Positions 34,423 through 42,631 of a stretch of DNA of 64,000 nt are shown piece after piece. A model generated the notes under the pieces. That model ran no database searches and was not told where the DNA came from. It was given only the letters and a program-made list of their open reading frames with translations. The DNA is from Streptomyces sp. STR69 (GTDB lineage Bacteria; Actinomycetota; Actinomycetes; Streptomycetales; Streptomycetaceae). The position numbers and the translations under genes were made by a program. Each line of letters begins with the position of its first letter. The stretch's first letter is position 1. The stretch covers positions 1-64,000 of the forward strand of contig NZ_JALJRY010000010.1 in the NCBI RefSeq assembly GCF_024519455.1. Direction: 5' to 3'.

Positions 34423-35556
34423 CTAGCTCAGCGGATGGGCCGCCAGCAGGTCCCCCAACGCCTCCTCGTGTGCCGCCGCCGGGCCGAGCGACAGCTCCAG
34501 GTGCTTGGCCCAGGCGTGGTACCGGTGCAGGGGGTACTCGGTGTCGGCGCCGAACCCGCCGTGCAGATGCTGCGCGGTCTGCACGACCCGTCGTACCCCC
34601 TCCGCCGCCCAGATCTTGGCCACCGCCAGGTCCGCGGCGGCGGGCAGCGCGCCCGGTGCGCCCGAGGCGATCCGCCACGCGGCCTGCCACAGCGTGGCCT
34701 CCATCGCGCGCAGGTCGATGTACCGGTCGGCGGCCTGCACGGCGACGGCCTGGAAGGTCGCGACGGGGAACCCGAACTGCTCGCGCTTGCCGGTGTACTC
34801 GGCGGTCATGCGCAGGACGGCGGTGCCGAGGCCGAGGGCCAGCGCGCAGGTGCCGGCGGTCAGCAGGTCGCGCAGCCACTCCCAGGCGCCGTCGGCGTCG
34901 ATGACGTCGACCACGGCGATCGGCACGGATTCCAGGCGCAGTTCGGCGAGCCGCTCGCCGGTGGTGGAGATCTGCTCGGCGAGTACGACGCCGTCCCGGT
35001 CCGGGGCGACCAGCGCGAGGACGCTCCGGTCGGCGTCCGTGTGCGCCGGTACGACGACCAGGTCCGCGTTGTGGGCCCACGGCACCGCCGTCTGCACGCC
35101 GTCCAGCAGCCACCGGTCGCCGTCCCGCCGTGCCGTCACGGCGAGCTCGGCCGGGTCGTGGCCGGTCCGGCCGTGCGCGGCGACGGTCAGCACGAGCTCG
35201 CCGCGGGCCGCCCGGGCAAGCAGGCCGGACCTCAGCTCCTTGCTGCCGAAGGCCTGTACGGTCGCCGCGGCGGCGCTGCTCTCCAGGAGCGGCACCCTGG
35301 CCAGCACCTTCGCGGACTCCCGCAGCAGCAGACAGAGGGCGATGGCGTCCAGGCCCGCGCCGCCGTACTCCTCGTCGAGCAGCAGGCTCAGCAGGTCGGC
35401 CTCGGCGAGCCTGGTCCACAGCGCCCGGTCGAAGTCCTCGGCGACGGCACCCGTGGTGTCCGCCGGACTGGGCACGGAGTCCGGCACGACATCGGCGAAC
35501 ACCCCCGCCGCCGCCTCGGCCGCCGCCTGCTGCTCCTCGCTGAAGGTGAAGTCCAC
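34423..35556 (-). CDS. Acyl-CoA dehydrogenase family protein
   Basis: A 377-residue flavoprotein with acyl-CoA dehydrogenase architecture. The N-terminal helical domain (MDFTFSEEQQ... EEYGGAGLDAIALCLLLRE), the middle beta domain and the C-terminal helical domain (YTGKREQFGFPVATFQAVAVQAAD; HLHGGFGADTEYPLHRYHAWAKHLELSLG) are all present. Shortened or degenerate central motifs suggest an FadE subunit of the kind that pairs as a heterotetramer in sterol side-chain degradation; that subgroup assignment is inference. GTG 35556 has GGAAGGA eight bases upstream. Its promoter region contains a palindrome matching the KstR consensus. Confidence 0.9.
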   Translation of the reverse strand: MDFTFSEEQQAAAEAAAGVFADVVPDSVPSPADTTGAVAEDFDRALWTRLAEADLLSLLLDEEYGGAGLDAIALCLLLRESAKVLARVPLLESSAAAATVQAFGSKELRSGLLARAARGELVLTVAAHGRTGHDPAELAVTARRDGDRWLLDGVQTAVPWAHNADLVVVPAHTDADRSVLALVAPDRDGVVLAEQISTTGERLAELRLESVPIAVVDVIDADGAWEWLRDLLTAGTCALALGLGTAVLRMTAEYTGKREQFGFPVATFQAVAVQAADRYIDLRAMEATLWQAAWRIASGAPGALPAAADLAVAKIWAAEGVRRVVQTAQHLHGGFGADTEYPLHRYHAWAKHLELSLGPAAAHEEALGDLLAAHPLS

Positions 35557-35584
35557 GGTTCCCGTCCTTCCGCAAGACCTGATC

Positions 35585-35614
35585 TGACGGAGCGTCAAGA
35601 TAGAACACGTTCTA
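35585..35614. promoter_or_regulatory. KstR-type operator and adjacent palindrome upstream of the acyl-CoA dehydrogenase
   Basis: TAGAACACGTTCTA (35601-35614) matches TNNAACNNGTTNNA, the motif bound by the TetR-family sterol regulator KstR. Four bases away TGACG-GAG-CGTCA (35585-35597) is a second inverted repeat. Both lie 29-58 bases upstream of the start codon. Confidence 0.6.
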
Positions 35615-35679
35615 GAAGAAGGGAACGGGTCGGCCGGTCGTCCCATGGACAACGTTGTGGGCAACCTGCGGGCAGTCCC

Positions 35680-35688
35680 TGTGGACAA
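35680..35688 (-). promoter_or_regulatory. DnaA box
   Basis: TGTGGACAA, the complement of TTGTCCACA, lies in the divergent gap between the acyl-CoA dehydrogenase and DUF5819 genes. Confidence 0.45.
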
Positions 35689-35786
35689 CATGCCAACGTG
35701 CATGGCCTGTGGGGATCGGGGCTGTGCCCGGAGCGCGGGTCTGAGTACCGTTCCGTGCGACGGACAGGAATCGGAGACGGGGCGGA

Positions 35787-36596
35787 ATGGACGCGAACGA
35801 CGGAGGCTCGAACGCCCCCGAGGGGGAGCAGACGCCGGTCTTCCCCTCAGTGGGCCCGCGCACGCCTGCCGCCCCCGAGGGGCCGCACGTGCCCGCGCAG
35901 CAGCCACCCCCGCCCGAACCGCAGCCGCCCCGTGATCTCGCGGACGCCCGTGTCGGGGTCGCCGCGCTGTCCCTGCGCTATCAGGTGGGTGCCGCGCTGG
36001 CGGTCGCGGTCGTCGCGGTCGCCGCCCTGGTCCATCTCGGGATGGTGTTCCTGCACGTCGCGCCCGCGAACACGGTGACGAAGCAGCACGGCAAGGCGAT
36101 CGACGAGTGGATCTACCCGGAGTTCGAGCAGAACTGGAAGCTGTTCGCGCCGAACCCCTTGCAGCAGAACATCCAGGTCCAGGTGCGCGCCGACATCCGC
36201 ACGGCGGCCGGTGAGACCCGTACGACCGGCTGGTACGACCTGTCCGCCGAGGACGGCGCGGCCATCGACGGCAATCTGCTGCCGAGCCACACCGAGCAGA
36301 ACGAGCTGCGCCGGGCCTGGGACTTCCTGACCGCCACCCACGACGGCAACAACCGCGCGGTGGGTGTGCGCGGCACGCTCGCGGAGACGTATCTGCGCCG
36401 CATCGTCGTGCTGCGCCTGGGCCGGGACGACGCGGCCGGACCGGGCGGCACCGTCCAGCGCGTCCAGGTCCGCTCCGTCACCACCAACGTGCCCCCGCCC
36501 GAGTGGAGTGACGAGCAGGTGTCGACCACGCCCCAGTACCGCACGCTGCCCTGGTGGCCGGTCCCGGCGGACGAGGGCACGGGAGGTGTCCGGTGA
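35787..36596 (+). CDS. DUF5819 family membrane protein
   Basis: A 269-residue protein with a Pro-rich cytoplasmic N-terminus (about residues 1-55), one membrane helix (VGAALAVAVVAVAALVHLGMVFLHV) and an extracellular domain. This domain contains the family block YPEFEQNWKLFAPNPLQQNIQVQVRADI, which places it in DUF5819. The phrase NWxLFAPNP is also seen in proteins linked with HTTM membrane enzymes, and exactly such a gene follows with a GTGA overlap. The two probably form a membrane complex. No catalytic residues can be named. Confidence 0.9.
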   Translation: MDANDGGSNAPEGEQTPVFPSVGPRTPAAPEGPHVPAQQPPPPEPQPPRDLADARVGVAALSLRYQVGAALAVAVVAVAALVHLGMVFLHVAPANTVTKQHGKAIDEWIYPEFEQNWKLFAPNPLQQNIQVQVRADIRTAAGETRTTGWYDLSAEDGAAIDGNLLPSHTEQNELRRAWDFLTATHDGNNRAVGVRGTLAETYLRRIVVLRLGRDDAAGPGGTVQRVQVRSVTTNVPPPEWSDEQVSTTPQYRTLPWWPVPADEGTGGVR

Positions 36597-37816
36597 GCGG
36601 CTTCGCCCCGTCGGTCTCGCGCGGCATCGCCCGTGTCACCGAGTCGGCCCTCGGCCCCTACCAGAGCGCCGTGATCCGCATCGGCTTCGCCGCGACCTGG
36701 CTGCTGTTCCTGCTGCGCGAACTGCCCCACCGCCAGGAGCTCTACGGCCCCGACGGACCGTGGAGCTGGGACCTCGCCCGCCGACTGATCGCGGACAACG
36801 GCGCGTTCACGGCCCTGATGTGGTCCGACGGGCAGTTCTGGTTCGAGACGGTGTACGCGCTGGCCGTACTGGCGAGCGTCCTGCTGCTACTGGGCTGGCG
36901 CACCCGCACGACATCGGTGCTCTTCATGGTCGGAGTGCTCTCGCTGCAGAACCGCAGCGTCTTCATGGGCGACGGCGGCGACAACGTCCTGCACCTGATG
37001 TCCCTCTACCTGGTGTTCACCCGCTGCGGCCAGGTCTGGTCCCTCGACGCGCGCCGGGCCGCCCGCACGCGAGAGGCACGCGCGCGTGGGGAGCTGATTC
37101 CCGACCGGGCCGGGCCCGTCCTGTGGGTGGTGCTCGGCGCGGTGCTCATCGCGGTGACCTCGGCCGGCCGGTTCCACAGCGACTGGTTCGTGCCCGCACT
37201 CCTGTGGGGCGTCTGGCTGGCGCAGGCCCTGTGGTGGGCGGTCGCGCGGTACGCGAAGTCGTACGAGCCCCGGGTGCTGCTCGACGTCGTCGCGAACGTG
37301 ATCCACAACGGCGCCCTGTTCGTCATCGCGACCGAGGCCTGTCTGATCTACGCCACGGCCGGCTGGTACAAGATCCAGGGCTCCCGCTGGCAGGACGGCA
37401 CCGCCGTCTACTACCCGCTCCACCTCGACTACTTCTCCCCCTGGCCCGGCCTCGCCGACGTGCTGTCCTCCAGCGGCACGATGGTGATGCTCGTGACCTA
37501 CGGGACGGTGATCGTGCAGGTCGCCTTCCCGTTCACCCTCTTCAACCGGCGGGTCAAGAACGTCCTGCTGGCCCTGATGATGACCGAGCACGCGGTGATC
37601 GCCGTGCTCCTGGGGCTGCCGTTCTTCTCCCTCGCGATGATCGCGACGGACGCGGTCTTCCTGCCGACGTCGTTCCTGCGCCGGCTCGGCGGCTGGGCGG
37701 CACGCGCGCGTGGACGGTGGTTCACGCGGGGCGGCCGTACGGTGCCGGACGCAGATCCGGGGGAGCCACGAGCCCCGGAGAACCCCGAGCACAGCCACGT
37801 AGGCTTCACCGCATGA
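36593..37816 (+). CDS. HTTM domain integral membrane protein (vitamin K-dependent carboxylase-like)
   Basis: A 407-residue protein with about eight membrane helices. It has HTTM hallmarks: YQSAVIRIGFAATWLLFLLRELPHR, RTRTTSVLFMVGVLSLQNRSVFMGDGGDNVLHLMSLYLVF and a later GWYKIQGSRWQDGTAVYYPLHLDYFSPWP block. HTTM (horizontally transferred transmembrane) proteins are bacterial relatives of gamma-glutamyl carboxylase and are usually fused to or paired with DCC or DUF5819 proteins. The bacterial substrate is unknown. The C-terminus is a cytoplasmic Arg-rich tail. GTG 36593 overlaps the upstream stop, and the next gene overlaps this stop by ATGA, so the three form one operon. Confidence 0.92.
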   Translation: MSGFAPSVSRGIARVTESALGPYQSAVIRIGFAATWLLFLLRELPHRQELYGPDGPWSWDLARRLIADNGAFTALMWSDGQFWFETVYALAVLASVLLLLGWRTRTTSVLFMVGVLSLQNRSVFMGDGGDNVLHLMSLYLVFTRCGQVWSLDARRAARTREARARGELIPDRAGPVLWVVLGAVLIAVTSAGRFHSDWFVPALLWGVWLAQALWWAVARYAKSYEPRVLLDVVANVIHNGALFVIATEACLIYATAGWYKIQGSRWQDGTAVYYPLHLDYFSPWPGLADVLSSSGTMVMLVTYGTVIVQVAFPFTLFNRRVKNVLLALMMTEHAVIAVLLGLPFFSLAMIATDAVFLPTSFLRRLGGWAARARGRWFTRGGRTVPDADPGEPRAPENPEHSHVGFTA

Positions 37817-38559
37817 CCGACCCCGCAGCGGCCGACTGGCACCGGCTCGCCGAGACCGCCGTACTGCTCGACGGCTTCCACGCCCTCAAGCACGCGCTGC
37901 GCTTCGGCGCGGAGGTCCCGATGGCGGTGACCACGGACCGGGCGGCGGCCCTCGCGCTCGCAGCCGACCTCGCCCCCGACGTACAGGACACCCTCGACGC
38001 GCTGCTGCTGGAGGTCCCGGAGACCACGTACCGCACCTTCGTACCGCGCCCCCACCCGACAGCGGTGGCGGCCCTGGCGGTACGTCCCGCGCGCGCGGCC
38101 AACCTGGAGAAGATCGCGCGCACGCCCCGCAGCACGCCCGTCGTGGTCCTCGACAACCCCCGCAACCTCGGCAACGCGGGCGCCGTGATCCGCCTCGCCG
38201 CCGGGTTCGGCGCGACCGGCGTGGTCACCACCGGCACGCTCGACCCCTGGCACCCCACGGTCGTACGCGCCGGCGCGGGCCTGCACTACGCGACCGCGGT
38301 GGAGCGCCTGACGGTCGACGAACTACCCCCGGGCCCGGTGTTCGCCCTCAACCCGGAGGGCGACGACATCCGGGGCTTGAAGCTCCCGGACGACGCCGTC
38401 CTGGCCTTCGGCTCCGAACGCACCGGCCTGTCACCCGAACTACGCGCGCGCACCGACCACTTGGTGGCCCTACCGATGCGCCCCCAGGTCTCCAGCTACA
38501 ACCTGGCGACGAGTGTGGCCATGGCTCTCTATCACTGGAGCACTGCAGCGCCCCTCTAG
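37813..38559 (+). CDS. TrmH family RNA 2'-O-methyltransferase
   Basis: A 248-residue SPOUT methyltransferase. The N-terminal region is substrate-binding-like. The knotted domain shows motif 1 VVLDNPRNLGNAGAVIRLAAGFGATGV, motif 2 LAFGSERTGLSPEL and motif 3 LPMRPQVSSYNLATSVAMALYHW. These motifs bind S-adenosylmethionine and the target RNA; whether rRNA or tRNA is modified cannot be said. ATG 37813 overlaps the HTTM stop by 4 bases, although no functional link is obvious. The stop codon lies inside a hairpin that begins a dispersed-repeat-like sequence. Confidence 0.92.
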   Translation: MTDPAAADWHRLAETAVLLDGFHALKHALRFGAEVPMAVTTDRAAALALAADLAPDVQDTLDALLLEVPETTYRTFVPRPHPTAVAALAVRPARAANLEKIARTPRSTPVVVLDNPRNLGNAGAVIRLAAGFGATGVVTTGTLDPWHPTVVRAGAGLHYATAVERLTVDELPPGPVFALNPEGDDIRGLKLPDDAVLAFGSERTGLSPELRARTDHLVALPMRPQVSSYNLATSVAMALYHWSTAAPL

Positions 38560-38625
38560 GGGCGCGGGGCTGTGTCGATATGCGGCTCCGCCGCGTGGGC
38601 GCGACCAGCCACAACGGACCGTCAC
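38548..38625. repeat. Dispersed intergenic repeat with terminal hairpin
   Basis: GCGCCCCT-CT-AGGGGCGC (38548-38565) is a perfect hairpin spanning the trmH stop. The following sequence (GGGGCTGTGTCGATATGCGG, then a GCGGC-TCC-GCCGC hairpin and GGGCGCGACCAGCCACAAC) closely resembles a short intergenic repeat I recall as extremely common in Streptomyces genomes. It may also act as the terminator between the convergent trmH and paaN genes. No second copy is seen in this window. Confidence 0.6.
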
Positions 38626-38653
38626 TCGCGCAGACCCCGAACCCCCCGAGCTC

Positions 38654-40345
38654 TTAGGCGTCCCGACGAACCTCGACAACCCGGAACCGATTGGCGACAA
38701 ACGCCCCATCACACAGCGCCGCGTTGGCAGCCGGGTTGCCCCCAGACCCGTGGAAGTCCGAGAACGCCGCCGTCTGATTGACGAACACCCCGCCGGTCAG
38801 GTTCAGCGACAACTGGGCGGCCTCCTCCAGACAGACCTCCTCGACGGCCTTCTCGACACCCTCGTCCGTGGTGTACGCCCCGACAGTCATCGCCCCCTTC
38901 TCCCGCACCGTCCGCCGCAACAACTCCACCGCGTCGGACGCCGAGTCGACCGCGACGGCGAAGGAGACCGGTCCGAAGCACTCGCTCATGTAGGCGGCCT
39001 CGTCGTCGGGCTTGGCACCGTCCAGCTTCACGATGACCGGGGTCCGGACGACCGCGTCCGGGAAGTCCGGGTTGACGATCTCCCGTGAGGCGAGGGCGAC
39101 TTCACCCAGCCCGGCAGCCGCCTCCAGGCGAGCCTTTACGTCCGGGTTGACGATCGCGCCGAGCAGCCCGTTCGCGCGGGCGTCGTCGCCCAGGAGGCCG
39201 TCCACGGAGCGTGCGAGATCGGCGACGACCTCGTCGTAGGACTTGGGGCCCTGGTCGGTGGTGATGCCGTCGCGGGGGATCAGCAGGTTCTGCGGGGTGG
39301 TGCACATCTGGCCGCTGTACAGGGACAGCGAGAACGCCAGGTTGGACAGCATGCCCTTGTAGTCGTCGGTCGACTCGACGACGACCGTGTTGACGCCGGC
39401 CTTCTCCGTGTAGACCTGCGCCTGGCGGGCGTTGGCCTCCAGCCAGTCGCCGAAGCCGGTCGACCCGGTGTAGTCGATGATCCGGATCTCGGGGCGGGTG
39501 GCGAGCGTCTTGGCGATGCCCTCACCGGGGCGCTCGGCGGCCAGCGCCACCAGGTTCGGGTCGAAGCCCGCCTCGGTGAGCACCTCGCGCGCGATCCGCA
39601 CGGTGAGCGCGAGCGGCAGTACCGCGCGCGGGTGGGGCTTCACCAGGACCGCGTTGCCGGTGGCGAGGGAGGCGAACAGGCCCGGATAGCCGTTCCACGT
39701 CGGGAAGGTGTTGCAGCCGATGACCAGGGCGGTTCCGCGCGGGACCGGAGTGAACTCCTTGTTCATCACGAGCGGGTCGCGCTTGCCCTGGGGCTTGGTC
39801 CACTCCGCGACGGCGGGCGTGTGGACCTGCTCCGCGTACGCGTACGCCACCGCCTCCAGGCCGCGGTCCTGGGCGTGTGGGCCGCCCGCCTGGAACGCCA
39901 TCATGAAGGCCTGCCCGCTGGTGTGCATGACCGCGTGGGCGAACTCGTGCGTCCGGTCACTGATCCGCTTGAGGATCTCGATGGAGACCACGGCACGCGT
40001 CTCCGCGCCCGCGTCCCGCCAGGCCCGCTGCCCGGCGCGCATGGCCGGCAGCAGGACGTCGAGGTCCGCGTGCGGGTACGTCACGCCCAACTCGATGCCG
40101 TACGGCGACACTTCGCCGCCCACCCAGTCGTCGGTGCCGGGCTGGCCGAGGTCGAGGCGGGTGCCCAGGAGGGCGTCGAAGGCGGCCTTGCCCGCCGCCG
40201 CGTCCAGGCTGCCGTGCTCGCCGTAGGCCTTCGGGTGTTCGGGGTGCGGGGACCAGTACGCGCGCGTGCGGATCGCTTCGAGCGCCTGGTCGAGTGTCGG
40301 CCGATGCCGGGCGATCAGTTCGTGCGCGGTCGGTTCGGCGGCCAT
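38654..40345 (-). CDS. paaN: Phenylacetic acid degradation protein PaaN (aldehyde dehydrogenase family)
   Basis: A 563-residue aldehyde dehydrogenase-like protein. The PaaN pattern is clear: EYWSPHPEHPKAYG-type start (AYWSPHPEHPKAYGEHG), GGEVSPYGIELGVTYP, the NAD-site region VIGCNTFPTWNGYPG and the catalytic-cysteine loop SGQMCTTPQNLLIP. The C-terminal SDFHGSGGNPAANAALCDGAFVANRFRVVEVRR also fits. PaaN-type enzymes act in the aerobic phenylacetyl-CoA route on the ring-opened semialdehyde; this stand-alone form lacks the hydratase domain of PaaZ. It is divergent from the paaH-type gene with a PaaR-type operator between them. The core oxygenase genes paaABCDE are not in this window. Confidence 0.93.
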   Translation of the reverse strand: MAAEPTAHELIARHRPTLDQALEAIRTRAYWSPHPEHPKAYGEHGSLDAAAGKAAFDALLGTRLDLGQPGTDDWVGGEVSPYGIELGVTYPHADLDVLLPAMRAGQRAWRDAGAETRAVVSIEILKRISDRTHEFAHAVMHTSGQAFMMAFQAGGPHAQDRGLEAVAYAYAEQVHTPAVAEWTKPQGKRDPLVMNKEFTPVPRGTALVIGCNTFPTWNGYPGLFASLATGNAVLVKPHPRAVLPLALTVRIAREVLTEAGFDPNLVALAAERPGEGIAKTLATRPEIRIIDYTGSTGFGDWLEANARQAQVYTEKAGVNTVVVESTDDYKGMLSNLAFSLSLYSGQMCTTPQNLLIPRDGITTDQGPKSYDEVVADLARSVDGLLGDDARANGLLGAIVNPDVKARLEAAAGLGEVALASREIVNPDFPDAVVRTPVIVKLDGAKPDDEAAYMSECFGPVSFAVAVDSASDAVELLRRTVREKGAMTVGAYTTDEGVEKAVEEVCLEEAAQLSLNLTGGVFVNQTAAFSDFHGSGGNPAANAALCDGAFVANRFRVVEVRRDA

Positions 40346-40447
40346 GCGGGACCAACTCCTCTTCTCAAGAACTCGTCTGCGAGCTCATGACCTGGGCAGG
40401 AACAGGGCAAGGATCAGGGGCGGAAACAGGCGGTCAGAGTTAGAGTA

Positions 40448-40461
40448 ACCGAACGATCGGT
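40448..40461. promoter_or_regulatory. PaaR-type operator between paaN and paaH
   Basis: ACCGAACGATCGGT matches ACCG-N2-CG-N2-CGGT exactly, the core of the TetR-family PaaR motif. It is 103 bases upstream of paaN and 57 bases upstream of the paaH-type gene, placed to control both divergent promoters. Confidence 0.7.
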
Positions 40462-40517
40462 CGGGACAAGGGGGTCCGCCGCATCTGTGGAAAACCCCGT
40501 GCGGGAGGATCGCGGAC

Positions 40518-42032
40518 ATGACAGCACTCGACCTCAGCAGCCCCGTGGCCGTCGTCGGCACCGGCACCATGGGCCAGGGCATCGCCCAGGTCGCGCTGAC
40601 TGCGGGTCACGCCGTACGGCTGTACGACACCGTTCCGGGGCGGGCCCGGGACGCGACCGAAGCGATCCGCGCCCGGCTCGACCGCCTCGTCGAGAAGGAC
40701 CGGTTCACCGCCGCCGACCGGGACGCCGCACACGCCCGGCTGCTGCCCGCCGAGACCCTCGCCGAGCTCGCGGACTGCACCCTGGTCGTCGAGGCCGTGC
40801 TGGAGCGGCTGGACGTCAAACAGCAGCTGATGCGCGACCTGGAGGACGTCGTCGGCGAGGACTGTCTGCTCGCCACCAACACCTCGTCCCTCTCGGTGAC
40901 GGCCATCGGCGCCGCCCTGCGCAACCCCGGCCGCTTCGTGGGCCTGCACTTCTTCAACCCGGCCCCGCTGCTGCCGCTCGTCGAGGTCGTCTCCGGGTTC
41001 GCCACCGACGTCACGTCGGCCACGCGCGCGTACGAGATGTCCCGCGCCTGGGGCAAGACCCCCGTCGCCTGCGCGGACACCCCCGGCTTCATCGTCAACC
41101 GCATCGCCCGGCCCTTCTACGCCGAGGCCTTCGCGGCCTACGAGGCGCAGGCCGCCGACCCGGCCACCATCGACGCGATCCTGCGCGAGTCCGGCGGCTT
41201 CAAAATGGGCGCCTTCGAACTGACCGACCTCATCGGCCAGGACGTCAACCAGTCCGTCACGCACTCCGTGTGGCAGTCCTTCTTCCAGGACGTCCGCTTC
41301 GCGCCCTCCCTCGCCCAGCGCCGCCTGGTCGAGTCCGGCCGCCTCGGCCGCAAGACCGGACAGGGCTGGTACGACCACGGGGACGACGCCGAGCTGCCCG
41401 AACCGCACACCGCGGAACCGGCCCAGGCGCCCGCCTACGTCGTCGTCGAGGGCGACATGGGCCCCGCCGCCGACCTGATCGCGCTGATCCGCGAGGCGGG
41501 CATCGTCGTCCGCGAGGAGGAAGAGGACCACGGCACCCGCATGGTGCTGCCCGGCGGCGGACAGCTGGCGCTCGCCGACGGACAGACCTCCGTCGAGTTC
41601 CGTGACGTCGTCTACTTCGACCTCGCCCTCGACTACCGCAGGGCCGGCCGCATCGCCCTGTCCGCCTCCCAGGACACCGCGTCGGGGACCCTCTCCGAGG
41701 CGATCGGCCTCTTCCAGGCGCTCGGCAAGGACGTCAGCGTCATCGGGGACGCCCCCGGGATGATCGTCGCCCGCACGGTCGCCCGGATCGTCGACCTGGC
41801 GCACGACGCCGTCGCCAAGGGCGTCGCCACCGAGGAGGACATCGACACCGCGATGCGCCTTGGTGTCAACTACCCCCTGGGTCCGTTCGAATGGAGCCGC
41901 AGGCTCGGCCGCAGCTGGGCCTACGACCTCCTGGACGACCTGCACCTGCGTGATCCGTCGGGACGGTACGCGCCGTCCCTGGCGCTCTACCGCCACGCGT
42001 ACGCCACCGAGAAGCGGGAGGGCACCCCATGA
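40518..42032 (+). CDS. paaH: 3-hydroxyacyl-CoA dehydrogenase, PaaH type
   Basis: An NAD-dependent dehydrogenase that oxidises 3-hydroxyadipyl-CoA or other 3-hydroxyacyl-CoAs. The 504-residue protein has the Rossmann motif VVGTGTMGQGIAQV, VEAVLERLDVKQ, NTSSLSVTAIG, the catalytic HFFNPAPLLPLVEVV and the first C-terminal domain (DTPGFIVNRIARPFYAEAF). A second, degenerate C-terminal domain (GVNYPLGPFEWSRRLG) is typical of two-lobed PaaH/PaaC proteins. Divergence from paaN with the shared operator supports phenylacetate catabolism. Its stop overlaps the TetR start by ATGA, so enzyme and regulator are co-expressed. Confidence 0.93.
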   Translation: MTALDLSSPVAVVGTGTMGQGIAQVALTAGHAVRLYDTVPGRARDATEAIRARLDRLVEKDRFTAADRDAAHARLLPAETLAELADCTLVVEAVLERLDVKQQLMRDLEDVVGEDCLLATNTSSLSVTAIGAALRNPGRFVGLHFFNPAPLLPLVEVVSGFATDVTSATRAYEMSRAWGKTPVACADTPGFIVNRIARPFYAEAFAAYEAQAADPATIDAILRESGGFKMGAFELTDLIGQDVNQSVTHSVWQSFFQDVRFAPSLAQRRLVESGRLGRKTGQGWYDHGDDAELPEPHTAEPAQAPAYVVVEGDMGPAADLIALIREAGIVVREEEEDHGTRMVLPGGGQLALADGQTSVEFRDVVYFDLALDYRRAGRIALSASQDTASGTLSEAIGLFQALGKDVSVIGDAPGMIVARTVARIVDLAHDAVAKGVATEEDIDTAMRLGVNYPLGPFEWSRRLGRSWAYDLLDDLHLRDPSGRYAPSLALYRHAYATEKREGTP

Positions 42033-42619
42033 CCACCGCCAAGCGCGACACGTACACCCCCGAGAGCCTGCTCTCCGTCGCCGTCCAGGTCTTCATCGAG
42101 CGCGGCTACGACGGCACCTCCATGGAGCATCTCGCCAAGGCGGCCGGCATCTCCAAGTCGTCGATCTACCACCACGTCACGGGCAAGGAGGAGCTGCTGC
42201 GCCGGGCCGTCAGCCGCGCCCTGGACGGCCTCTTCGGGATCCTCGACGAGGAGCACGCGCGCGTGGGGCGTGCCGTCGACCGGCTGGAGTACGTCGTACG
42301 GCGGATGGTCGAGGTACTGACCTCCGAGCTGCCGTACGTGACGCTGCTGCTGCGGGTGCGCGGCAACACCGACACCGAGCGGTGGGCCCTGGAGCGGCGC
42401 CGTGACTTCGACCACCAGGTGGCCGACCTGCTGAAGGCCGCGGCGGCCGACGGCGATCTGCGCGGCGACGTGGAGGTACGGCTCGCGACCCGGCTCGTCT
42501 TCGGGATGATCAACTCCATCGTGGAGTGGTACCGGCCCGACGGACGGGGCATGGGCGAGCGCGAAGTGGCCGACGCGGTGGCCCAGTTGGTGTTCGGAGG
42601 GCTCCGGAAGGAGTCGTAG
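42029..42619 (+). CDS. TetR family regulator, probable PaaR
   Basis: A 196-residue TetR-type repressor. The helix-turn-helix is clear (FIERGYDGTSMEHLAKAAGISKSSIYHHVTGKEELLRRAV, residues 22-60), and the C-terminal ligand-binding half includes LATRLVFGMINSIVEWYRPDG, a pattern seen in acyl-CoA-responsive regulators. Co-transcription with the PaaH gene and the ACCG-N6-CGGT motif in front of it make it the likely PaaR, which in relatives is released by phenylacetyl-CoA. A near-identical motif in front of the branched-chain dehydrogenase operon at 43234 suggests a wider regulon. Ligand and targets are inferred. Confidence 0.9.
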   Translation: MTTAKRDTYTPESLLSVAVQVFIERGYDGTSMEHLAKAAGISKSSIYHHVTGKEELLRRAVSRALDGLFGILDEEHARVGRAVDRLEYVVRRMVEVLTSELPYVTLLLRVRGNTDTERWALERRRDFDHQVADLLKAAAADGDLRGDVEVRLATRLVFGMINSIVEWYRPDGRGMGEREVADAVAQLVFGGLRKES

Positions 42620-42631
42620 CGCCTTCGCGGG

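Noticed and set aside
36364..37812. The upstream part of the 731-codon frame that ends with trmH
   Set aside because: It overlaps the DUF5819 and HTTM genes in another frame, and TrmH similarity begins only at 37813 with an ATGA overlap.
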